64,000 nt of DNA from Shinisaurus crocodilurus (taxonomy: Eukaryota; Chordata; Lepidosauria; Squamata; Shinisauridae), in contig CM037877.1 in assembly GCA_021292165.1 (NCBI GenBank), positions 163,033,580 to 163,097,579 of the forward strand, in the 5' to 3' direction. Each line of letters opens with the position of its first letter. Position 1 is the stretch's first letter. Shown here piece after piece: positions 43,226 through 53,649 of the stretch. The notes under the pieces are model-generated. The model worked only from the letters and a program-made list of their open reading frames with translations, was not told the DNA's origin and made no database searches. Both the position numbers and the translations under genes were made by a program.

Positions 43226-45512
43226 AATTTAACTCTTAATTAACTCTAACCCTTGCTCATATATTTGACTTTTGGTCCTCATAAAGGTATTGTGCTATTG
43301 GTCCTTTTAGATCTTATTCTAATGGAGCAACGTTTTATTCTAATGGAGCAACATCTAATGGGGACACCTGTGATTTTAGTCTTTCATTTGTGATTTATAG
43401 TGTTTGAAGCTACAAGCAGACCTCCAGGACTTAAAATACTTAATTCATTGGCATCCCTATGTTTGTTTAATTAATTAAAATTATGTGTTAGCATTTTTGT
43501 GTGGAAACGGATATCAGTTGAAAGAGCATAATTTCAACAATTTCAGACCCAGTATGGGCTGCATTCAGACATAATGCTAATCCATGATCTAGTGTTTCAA
43601 GAGCAAGCTGCAGTGGACCTTGGGCTTGTATCTCCCCATCCCTTCCAGCCAGCATAGCTGCGAGGAAGAGATTGGAAGCTTCCACTTCTGTTTTAGGTTA
43701 AAAGAAGCTTGTCGTGACAACTGAACCTTAAACTGTAGTTAATCTTAACTAATGGTTAGTTGAAATAAGCCAGTGCGGTGTGTGTGAGCCCAGGATTCAC
43801 TGTGGCTCATTCTCATAATGCTAGACCATGGTTTAGCATTGTGTCCAAACGAGGCCATAGTTTCATTATCATACTATTCTGGTATCAGTACCTCTGCGTA
43901 GTTCCTGTAGTCTTACTTTAAACTTTTAAAGCATAGGGTTGGGTCCAAAGCTGCATTTCCACATGCATAGTACTTTCTACTAATGGAATGGGCATTTTAC
44001 CCCTCGCACTAGAGCATTGTGTGAGAAAAGTGAAACTAAATCAATGATGATTTGCTTATTTAGGGATTTTTTTTTAATGTTGTGCAAAAAGGAGCATGAG
44101 AACTGGTATGGAATCTACCTATTACAGCACTGTACATACTCCTTTACCAGCACTTGGTCAAGCATTTGCAGAACAGCACTAGCGGCTATTTTCCTTCTGC
44201 TCATGGTTCTTTGGATCCAACCCATGGTGCTTTCTAATTGAATTTGACAAACCTTTAACTGTAACTGTGCTACTGGGCACTAGCATAACATTTAATTTGG
44301 TTATGTGGTTAAATGAGCTAGCATTTGAATGAGGACGCTATTTTAATTTGTATAACTATACTGCTTAGAAAAGGTTGCCATTATGCAATAGGTATTCAAT
44401 GAATATTAACCTACTTGTAATAAATACAATTAATAATGTACATAAAAGAAAAGAAAAGACGTGCATCTAATTTCAAAGAATTCTTAATGAACAGAAAGTG
44501 GGCAGCATAGATATGACAGGAAGGTTGAATCTAATCTGAATTACGGAGTGACCTAGGAAGTTTGCTCAGAGGGGATTACAGAATAATTATGTTAATATGC
44601 AATTATCACCTCATTTCTTCTGTAGTAACCTCAAGATGTAGTGTAGTAAGGGTGTTATAGCAAGTGCTGATAGTTTGCAAAAATACTGATGTTTGAGATT
44701 TCTGAGACAATAAGACTAGCCTGAGGCATTTAAGTGATGATCTGTCATTTTGAAGACACATCTGACCTTTGTGCTTCATTTCTTAAAGCTTACATTATAT
44801 GGCTACAGGCAGCTATAGCTGCAGAACTCATTAAGATTATTCTAGAAAATGAAATCTTTATGCAAAAGTAAAAAGAGCTCAGGTATTGTAACAGCAGTTT
44901 GTTTTTTTAGTTTTTGAAAGGGAGAAGAGAGAGAAAAATGATTTACTCAAGCACTGCTTTATAGAGACATGTTTCACATGTTTTGCTAAGCCATGTTATC
45001 ACGGTTGCAGTTGGCTTAGTGTGATGTCCGAACCTGGAGTGGTTTTTCTGTCATGGGTTGTTTTTCGCAAAAAAGCCACTGTGAGAACCCATGGCTAGTT
45101 GTTTAGGGTGGCTTATTCTCTGGGTGGCTTGTTGTGATGTCTGAACCCGGCAGGGCAATTTTATCGTAGGTTATCGGGTACGGCTAGAGAGCCACCCAGC
45201 AAGAGCGGTGAAAACCCCTGCCGCTCCTCGCGATCTTGATAATGCCGCTGCCATTTTCCGTCATCCCATCTCAGCACCCTCTGGCACAGGATGGATTTTT
45301 AGTTTTTATTTTCAAAGAAATCCTGAAGAAAGGACACTGGAGACTGTCCTGAACATGTTCACAATTTAAAAAAAAAATGTTTTGGCCCTGCACAAGTGCA
45401 CAGGAGTGAATCTTTACCCACTCAGTCCCTGCTCTTCCTTGACATTTGCGTATGCTTACCGATACCGCTCACTGCTTTGTAACCCTCATGTACATCTGAA
45501 AGCAACAGAGAT
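43226..45512. other. Intron; degraded DNA-element pieces
   Basis: 43560-43860 has several inverted short phrases ('taatccatgatctag', 'gctagaccatggtttagcat', 'taaactgtagttaatctt'). 44985-45190 has 'aagccactgtgagaaccc' with 'gtgatgtccgaacctgg' and 'gtgatgtctgaacccgg', resembling the subterminal parts of the 20450/42575 family. Nothing coding. Confidence 0.4.
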
Positions 45513-47272
45513 TGGGATAAATCTGAGATTATGTTGTTTAATTATAGTAAAATAGAGGAGCTAGAAGGGATTAAAAAAAGATCAAATATTAAGGTAAAAA
45601 GTATAATTAAATATTTAGGTATAGATATATTAAAAGAGCTAGAAAAAATAGAACAAAATTTTAGAAAGTTAAAGAATGAGGTAAAAAAAAAGATAGAGGA
45701 ATATAAAAAAATTGGACTTTCATGGTTTGGTAGAATAGCTTTGATAAAAATGAAGATATTACCAAAGATAATTTTTTTGTTTAGAATACCATGTTGTTTA
45801 TCAGAGAAGGAAATTAAGGAATGGCAAGCAATAATTAATAATTTTTGTAATGGGGGGAAAAAGGCGAGGATTACTAAGAGTAAATGGTATAAATCCCAAA
45901 AAGAAGGTGGGCTTGGCCTTCCTAATATCAAGTGGTATTATATAGCTAATCAGTTAAGGTTTATAATGGATATTTTAGTTAAGAAGAATATTTTGTGGTT
46001 AGAAATAGAAATGCAGGAAATAGAAATTGGGATGGAAAATTTTTATTTAAAAAAAAAACTAATAGTAGGGTAAAAAGAATAGAAAATCCCTTCTTGAAAA
46101 ATATGGTAGGGATTTGGAATAGTAATAGACAGATTTTTATACCAGGGATATCCCCGTTAACTCCAGTGGTAGCAATGGAGGACTTTCCAGAAAATGCACA
46201 GCATTGGGAAGCTATATTTAGGGAAAATAAGGTTATCAAATTAATGGATTGGATGGGAAAAATTGAGACTAGACAACAAATATCGGAAATGATTGGGCCA
46301 GGTAGAATTTCAGTGGTTAAATTCAATTAGATCAGTGGACTAAGAAATGGAAGAAGAGAAATGAGCATGAGAGGGAGTTCACTGGATTTGAAAAGAAAGT
46401 GTTGTCTAGAGAACTTATAGAAGGGAATGTATCTTCCAGAGGGTTAACTAAGGAGATATATACAATGTTTCAGAGGATTGAAGCGAAAAAAGATAACCTT
46501 AAGATGATATGGGAAATGGAATTTGAGGAGGAGATATCGAATGCGGGGTGGAGAAATATTTGGGGCAGACGTATATTAAGAAATATGTCAGTAAGGATAA
46601 AAGAGAATTTTTTAAAAACTGTTTGGAGATGGTATCTGACTCCAGTAAGATTAAACAAAATAGATAGTAATTGTGCTCCATTGTGTTGGAGAGGATGTCA
46701 GGAACTTGGAACTTATGGTCATATGTGGTGGAGTTGCAAAAGCGTATTGGATTTTTGGAATAAAATTTTTGTAGAAATTTCAGAAATTATTGGCATTAAT
46801 TTGGAGGTCTGTCCAAAATTAGCATTGTTATCAATAACGGAGAAACTTCTGTGCTCACAAGAGAAAAAGGAATTAATTGTAAGTTTATTAGCGGCAGGGA
46901 GATTACTGATAGCAAGGAACTGGAAAGTTCAACACCAGTACTTAATAATAGATTGGTATAACGAGGTTTGGGATATTGCTTTAAATGATAAACTAACATG
47001 TAGTATTAAATGTAAAAGGGGACAATTAAAGAAAAATAATTTTAAGGAAATATGGGGATCATTTTTAGATTATGTTTTAGTAAAGGGAAAGGGGAGTAAG
47101 CCATGTCATGATATGATGTAGTTTTGGAATATAGATTAATAATGGATTATGTGGATAGAATTGGTTTTGGCCCCGGGGTGACGGGTGCACTTGGAGTTTA
47201 TGATTTGTAGGTTTATGTTCTTTGTATGTGTGTTCATTTAAAAATATAAATAAAAATTAAAAAAAAAAAAAA
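45513..47272 (+). mobile_element. 5'-truncated L1 LINE
   Basis: Bounded by a 15-bp target duplication with one mismatch, GAAAGCAACAGAGAT (45498-45512) and GAAAGCAACTGAGAT (47273-47287), and ends in poly-A at about 47257-47272. It contains only the last third of ORF2 and a 3' UTR of about 150 bases. It is a typical target-primed reverse-transcription product. Confidence 0.92.
45531..47121 (+). pseudogene. L1 ORF2p C-terminal fragment, frameshifted
   Basis: Three frames in succession: 45531-46073 (IKYLGIDILKELEKI, LSWFGRIALIKMKILPKI, KEIKEWQAIINNFCNGGKKA, GGLGLPNIKWYYIANQLR), then 45995-46330 (FIPGISPLTPVVAMEDFPEN), then 46399-47121 (WRWYLTPVRLNKID, APLCWRGCQELGTYGHMWW with SC, the C-terminal cysteine/histidine motif). 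These are the regions after the RT palm. Two frameshifts make it non-functional. It is homologous, in opposite orientation, to 62331-64000. Confidence 0.9.
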
Positions 47273-47419
47273 GAAAGCAACTGAGATCAGTGGAGGGAAG
47301 TGACAAGCACGATGGGGGTGGAGGAGGTGAAAGCGGCCAGCAGCTGCACTGAGAGGAGGAGCTTTAGGGGCAGGTGTTACTACTTCAGTAGAACCTGAAG
47401 TAGCCTTTTTTTTAAAAAA

Positions 47420-47830
47420 AGGTGTTTGCCAGCAAGGGAAGCACTGAAGTGGAGGATGAAATTGACAAGGACATTGACAAGAGGGGGTGTCAAGTGGACA
47501 GGTGGTCCTGCACATTTGCAGAAGACCCCCTTGGTGATCTAATAAATTGCAACTGCATTCCCACATTCATAAGGGCTCAGAAAATTATTTCCTTTTTGCA
47601 GTCTGATGTGGTGGGGTTGGTTTTGCTGGGGAAGTGCCAAAGTGGAGTATGAAATTGACAAGGACATTGAGAAGAGGGGGATATGGCTATGCTGGGCTCA
47701 GTAGCAGACAGGCAGTCTTGTCCTGCATACTTGCTCAAGACCCATAATTTTTTTTTTAAAGTTTGTAAATGTGTTCCCACGTTTGTAAGGGCTCAGATTC
47801 TTAAATCCCTTTGGTGATCTGATGCAGGAG
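47420..47830. repeat. Imperfect tandem duplication, period 193 bp
   Basis: 'gtggaggatgaaattgacaa' at 47449 recurs as 'gtggagtatgaaattgacaa' at 47642. The phrases 'agggctcag', 'cccctt/cccttt ggtgatct' and 'gcattcccac/gtgttcccac' repeat at the same spacing. Unknown origin, non-coding. Confidence 0.65.
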
Positions 47831-47929
47831 GGGGGAGTTTTTCTCATAAGCCAACAACCCCAGTGGACCAATTGCAGAAAGAGTGCTGACATACGGAATG
47901 AGGATTTCTGCCATAAAGGCCCCTGGGAT

Positions 47930-48300
47930 ACCTGCTGGCAGCAGCCAGGAGGACTGAGTGGGAGTCCTGGGGGTGGGACGAACTCACCGAGACCTGACTC
48001 TCCGGGTGCTCACCGAGCACCCCCGCTGCGTGATCCGTTCTGTAAAAACCAAGTTAAACTACCTTAAAATGGCTGCGAATAGGCTATTCACGGCCGTTAT
48101 AAGGTAGTTTAACTTGGATTTTACGGAAAAAAACAGAGCACTGGGGACCCGGATGAGAAGTGCCAGGGACCCGGAAGTACCTTTCCCCAGCTCCTCTCCA
48201 GGGTGTTGCGCCCAGCCGGGGCAAGGTAAGTCGGGGGGGGGGCGAGCGGGGCAAGTTCACCCTGCTTCCACCCTCCATTGAGCAATTCACCCATCCCTAA
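47930..48300. repeat. GC-rich fold-back element
   Basis: Arms 'ccaagttaaactaccttaaa' (about 48050-48069) and 'ttataaggtagtttaacttg' (about 48097-48116) are inverted around 'atggctgcgaataggctatt'. GC-rich flanks with 'cgggtgctcaccgagcaccc' suggest a larger palindromic DNA element. Confidence 0.55.
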
Positions 48301-48466
48301 GTGGGTCTGAGGGAGAAAAAGCCACAGCAAGCTGCCAAGCAGGCAGTTGCCTTTTGGGAGTAACGGACAAGCCACCCACCCACTGTGCCTTATTCTCAGG
48401 GTGGGTTAGCATGACATGCGAACTCACCCAGAGTAATCTGCTTTAAGATGTCTGAAGTAATTAATG

Positions 48467-48560
48467 CTGCGATCCAATACACAGTTAACTAGGAGTAAGC
48501 CCCACTGAAAACAGTGGAACTTACTGTTGAGTAGACATGTATGTATACGATTGCTTTGTA
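48467..48560. repeat. Short palindromic MITE
   Basis: 'gcgatccaatacacagttaa' and 'gagtaagccccactgaaaac' with 'agtggaacttactgttgagt' and 'agacatgtatgtatacgatt'; the clearest copy of the family at 14150, 32262 and 49005. Confidence 0.6.
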
Positions 48561-49004
48561 AATAAGCATCCCCAAGTAAATACATATTTATATTTGGTAC
48601 AAATATAAATAGAGAAATTTATAGAGAAATTCTACACTTCCAGTATGTCTGGTATCATAGTTACTCTTAAATATGTAGCTCTATTGATTTCTAAAGAACA
48701 AAATAGGCAGGTTTAAATGAGCTTTAAATTATAATAGTGTGCTCTTATTTTGAAAGTATGTTTTACAGAAATAAATGTTTGGTAAGAGTAGTTGTACGAG
48801 GGCCATAAATATCTTTAATTTTAGTGTAGTGATTTGTTACATAGAATTTTAGTCTGTGTGTGTTATGAATTTGAAATGGATTAAAATGTTTATAAACTCA
48901 GATAGAAAAACTTACTAGGGAATGATAAAGTATATATCAGTGCTTGCAGTGTTACACCTTTGTAAAACTTCAGGAGGCTTTTTGACTTAAATTGCAATGT
49001 TATC

Positions 49005-49072
49005 TCACACACAGCCCCATTAAATACAGTGGAACTTACTTCCAAGTAAATGTGCTAGGGTTGGGTTGCACA
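49005..49072. repeat. Short palindromic MITE, partial
   Basis: 'agccccattaaatacagtgg' and 'aacttacttccaagtaaatg': same family as 48467-48560. Confidence 0.5.
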
Positions 49073-49337
49073 CCAGCTTATTTCTAGCTTTTGCGATTTG
49101 TCTGTTTGCTTTCACTTCCCTATTGTTCAGTCTATGTAATAGAATTGTGTTCAGATGGCATCTCATAATTTCTTGTTTTCTTAAACATTGCAGTTCTTCC
49201 ACACAAATATTCTTTCTAAATCTTAATCCTAATGTTGAAACAGCACACTGTAGTTATATAGAAAGCAGGTCTATACTGAATCCATTAATCTTCATTTTAT
49301 TATTCTCTTGCTTTACCATTCACTTGTCTAATACATA

Positions 49338-49453
49338 GGATTGTATCCAGCGATAGTCCTACGTAGAGTTAGACTCATTGAAATGAATGAAACTTACGGT
49401 AAATTCATTTCAGTGGGTCTCTGCTGCGTAGGACTAACGTTGGATACAACCGC
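49338..49453. repeat. Palindromic MITE, GTATCCA ends
   Basis: The left 'ttgtatccagcgatagtcct', 'acgtagag' is mirrored by the right 'ctgctgcgtaggactaacgt', 'tggatacaa'. About 115 bp, forms a single hairpin. A part copy ('taacattggatacaaccc') lies at 16211. Confidence 0.75.
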
Positions 49454-50913
49454 TAGTGCTTATTATTTGGGGGCATTAGAGTTAAAATTGTCAAAGGATG
49501 CCTTTGAATAAATTAACGCGCTTAATTCATAATTCGTGTGGATTTAAAAGTGCTGTATATAACATAGTAAAATGTATCATGGATGTTAAAAACTTTAACC
49601 CAAATCTGCTGCTGAGAAAACAGTATTACTTTTACAAACAAGGTTGTCATTGCAATTTTAATCTAGTGCCAGGATCTGCACAGCAGTGCCCCATAATCTA
49701 TTTGGTGCTTCAGGGCACAATCAGAGGTGTTGGAAATGCCCTGTAAAAGACACTAACATCATGAAGCCTGCCATTTGGATTGCACAGTCGATGCTTGCCC
49801 TCTCGGTCATTTAGACAGGGGTACTATGGGCTGAAACTTATGACCTATGTGGACCGTGGGGATTGGATGTGCTGAATGCATCTGATCCTTGGAATAAGTG
49901 TTGCACAGACTGGAAACCCCCCCATCAATTTATCTTAGCTTCTAACTAGCTTCTTCTGACTGCTTGCTCTTCAAAACATTCTGTGCCTGCAAGTAGTTCA
50001 TTTAGATTAAACATCTGAGTCAGAAGGCTTCATCACATGTGAACAAAAGTGTATGTAGTATAGACAAAAGTGTTACATTTCATAATTATATAAAAATGTC
50101 TGTAGTAGTCACAATACAGCTTGTTATCTTCATGCAGACTTATGTAAGGTTTTCTTGAAGTCATTCTGATAATTATAACTGCAATCTCCAAGCAAAGATG
50201 ATATTCTTAGTTTACCACCCTGCTGTTCAGGGGGTACCAACAAAGTTGCTTTAAATGGGAAGCGTCTGTTCTTTTTCTGAACCCCTAACACCAGAACAGA
50301 TGGGTGGAACATGGAACATGAAAGGTTTTACCTCAGAGGTGGCAACAGTGAAGCCACTCATTAACACTGAATTTACCACTTCGTTAGCAACGTTGCTTCC
50401 TGTTGAGAAACGCTAATATAGACTCTCAAATTGACTGAGCATACATTTATCTACTTCTGTGACTGTAATAAGCTAGAGAAATCTTTTTACTGCATAAACA
50501 TCTAAAACTTAATTTCTGTATTATGTTTTCAAAGGTAGTATGTGAGATACCTTGGACCTTGTTTTTTATTTCACTAACAATTTTGTCTGCTTTTTAATGT
50601 GTGTGTGTGCTGTGCATGTGATGTTCTAGCTCCTACTGGGTGCTGCATTATCACCATTTTAGGGTGATAACATTGAATAGGATTGATTAAGGGTCTATTT
50701 CTATTCTTTTGTAATCTATTAATACAAAAATGCAGTGAATACTAAAAGTGGAAATAGTAGAACTAGATATGATTGTCCAATTGTAAGGCTTAATGAAGGC
50801 CATAACATAGATGTTTCATACGTAAGAGTAAGATATTCCATCCTTTAATATTTATGGCTTTGTTTAGAGAAGTTCATCTGTATGGAAATACTGATTATTC
50901 AGTATTTAAAGTA
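49454..50913. other. Intron, no recognisable feature
   Basis: AT-rich; a small (TG)n near 50600. No gene or repeat identified. Confidence 0.4.
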
Positions 50914-51173
50914 CAGTAATACCTTGGATTGCAAGTAACTTGGTCTGAGAGCGTTTTGCAAGACAAGCAAATTTTTAAAATAAATTTTGACTTGATAAAC
51001 ATGCGACGTCTTGCAATACAAGACGTAGGGATGTAACCGCTCGCCTCGAGCGGGCATAGTGGGCCGAAATCGGCCCCGCTCACACCTGCCAGAGACTCGC
51101 TTTGATATAAGAGTGTTTTGGATTACAAGCACGGTTCCGGAACAAATTATGCTTGCAATCCAAGGTATTACTG
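50914..51173. mobile_element. TA-flanked MITE, subfamily B
   Basis: CAGTAATACCTTGGATTGCA to 'gcaatccaaggtattactg', with TA on both sides. The centre contains GGGCCGAAATCGGCCC as in 41452-41713. This is the best preserved subfamily B copy. Confidence 0.87.
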
Positions 51174-51711
51174 TAGTCTGGAAGCATGACTTTAATGAGC
51201 TACTGCTCATGAAAGAGTGTCTGGTACTAACATTATTGTGGTAAACAACCCTTACATGCTTCCATAATTGTTAAATGGGTTAAGATGGTTTTCACAAATG
51301 AGTTGTTGTGTAACAGAATCTTACCTGGGAAGCCTTTAAATACTGTTTTATATAAAGATTGTGAAATATATGTTTAAATGGCTAGTAAACTGGTTAGGAC
51401 TTAGGAGCAACACAGTTTGTTGATTAGACAATTTATATCTAACATGTCAGACTTAAAATGTGTTGAAAACCCTGAACCTAGGTATCTTGGAAGCTTTTGC
51501 CTAAAATATCTTAAATTAAGTCAGACTGCTTTATTATATTATTCATATGGACTGGAAATCAAAGAGACACTTTAGGTACAGCTAGCCTTGCCATGCAGCA
51601 GGATGAAGCGACCTGCTTCAAGGCAGCACCATGGTGTGTGCGTGTGTGTGCGTGAACATATGTATGTGTGAATAAGTGAAGGCAGCAAATGTCTGAATGG
51701 TGCAGCAATGG

Positions 51712-51825
51712 TGTAACCTACTTCACAGGGTTGTGAGGATAAAATGGAGAGGAGGATTATGTAAACTGCCTTGGATTCCTTGCAGGAAAAAAGGCAGAAT
51801 ATAAATGTAATCAATCAATCAACAA
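51712..51825 (+). repeat. MIR-like SINE, 3' part
   Basis: 'gtaacctacttcacagggtt', 'gtgaggataaaatggagagg', 'ccttgcaggaaaaaaggcag' and an AATCAATCAATCAA end; lacks the tRNA head. Confidence 0.8.
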
Positions 51826-53605
51826 GACTTTTTAAACTATTGACATCATCCTTGTAACAATACCGGGTAGCCATAGGCAACTAGGAATTCTATGCAGGTG
51901 AGTGAGGGGGTGATGTAGGAGGGACACATCACCCATTCCAGAATGAGCAAGGAAATGTGACTGACTTGTGGAGAGGGAATGGATCACCCAGTCCCTCCTC
52001 CACCAGTCTGCTTGGTAGAAGACAAGTTTTTGAGACCTGTGTTTCCATGCTGGCAACAGTGGAGCCTAGAAATGCATTCAAGAAACACAACCCCAAAATC
52101 TTTTGGGGTATATGTAACTGAATGCATAATTTGTATCCTACCCAGTTTGTATCCTGCCCATGGTTAGTTCTACTCCATCTGTTGCATGTGTGTAGTGGCC
52201 CAAGATGGAAATGTGCATCCAAAATGGAGCATTTTGATGCAGATATATTGATCAGTAACATCTCCCCTTCTTTCTCCTGTCCCCCTGCTCCACTATAAAA
52301 TGTATAAGCATGATATCAGGAAATGTTTCTAGATGTTTTCCTGCCTCATAGATGAATTTTATTCTTGTGACGTTTTCCTGTATGTATAAGCAATGTATTG
52401 TCTCATCTCCAGTACAAATGTGGGTTGGATCCAACAGTTGCGCAATGGAATGTCCACTTGTGCAGTTGCACCTCCCTGTCCTCTCCTCCCCCTGCAGCCC
52501 TCCACATGCCCCCCAAATCTACTCTGAAGGGTCCCCCAACCCTCCAGTGCAGATTTGGGGGGATTGTGAGGGGCTGCAGGAGGAGGGGAAATCCATTCTG
52601 CCAGTGGTTTCTGTTGGAGGATATGGGAAGGAGTCAGTCCTATACTGGTTAGGCTGAAGCAGAGTTTTCACCCTTATGCACAGCCTGGTTATTGAAACTG
52701 CTTATCACCATGTGGGTTGTTATCCCTGCTAAAAGGCTCCTAAAAGGAAACGGATTGTCCAAACAAGGTTTAAAACTAATAAAGACATTTATTAGTTTTA
52801 TTCACAGTCCATTTATTCATATATGCAGGATGCATATAGGCAGATTAGAGTCTTTGGTGTTACGAGTCTGCTTAATTGGAGATCAGTGGCTGGAAGCCAG
52901 CTCAGACCGTGCGTCCATCATGTTGGAGAGGAAGAGAGAGAGAGAGAGAGAGAGAGCAGGCCACAGAGCGGCCGGAAGTAGGGAGGAGGGGATTGTTCAA
53001 TTAACCCTTTCCTCCCACTGTAACTAGTGGTTACATTACCTCAATTTAAGCAGGCAGTATTACAATTTCCAACAGTTTCCCTTCCTCTGGCAGAATGACA
53101 CCATTGGATGCAACCATATAGCTTAAAGTAATATAACCTAAAATCTGTACTGTTGATCTTTACCATGGAATCTGAGGGCTGATTTCAACATATTTCAAAT
53201 ATGCAGCTGAAAATTTGTGATGGCATTTCATACAATTGCCTTAACATTAAAAAAAAAAAAGTTCTGACCTTGTGTGTTGGCCCATGCTTGTGCAGCTTCT
53301 GCGTGCAAATTTGGCTGCCACCTGGGCTGTACATTGATGACATGTAGATACTGGATGTGTACTGGCTGGCACACTGGGTCATACATATAAAACAGACTTA
53401 ATTAAATAATAAATGGACTTTAATAATAATTAATTTTGAAATTTGGCATAATTTCCCCGGAAATCAGCTTCCATTAATGTGTGCTTATTATATATCAGTG
53501 GTCTTCCCAATCATGCAAATGCTTTTTAACTGATACAGATTTAAACTGCCTTTCTCAGGTACATATAGAAATTCTAACAAGGGTCTCTTTGTTTTTTTAT
53601 TTTAG
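51826..53605 (+). other. Last part of the intron before the giant exon
   Basis: Holds an (AG)n tract at about 52931-52955 and otherwise no recognised repeat. It ends in the acceptor TTTTTTTATTTTAG at 53605. Confidence 0.5.
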
Positions 53606-53610
53606 CATAA

Positions 53611-53649
53611 ATGTGCTTAATGGACAGAGCAGACCAGCAGTATGGATGA
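53611..53649 (+). CDS. 12-codon upstream ORF overlapping the ZNF644 start
   Basis: ATG at 53611, five bases into the giant exon, reads [12 protein letters not shown] and stops at TGA 53647-53649. It overlaps the main ATG (53642) in another frame. Its own context (T at -3, T at +4) is weak, so leaky scanning to the main start is expected. A ribosome that used it would have to re-initiate upstream of its stop or further down. Confidence 0.5.
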   Translation: MCLMDRADQQYG

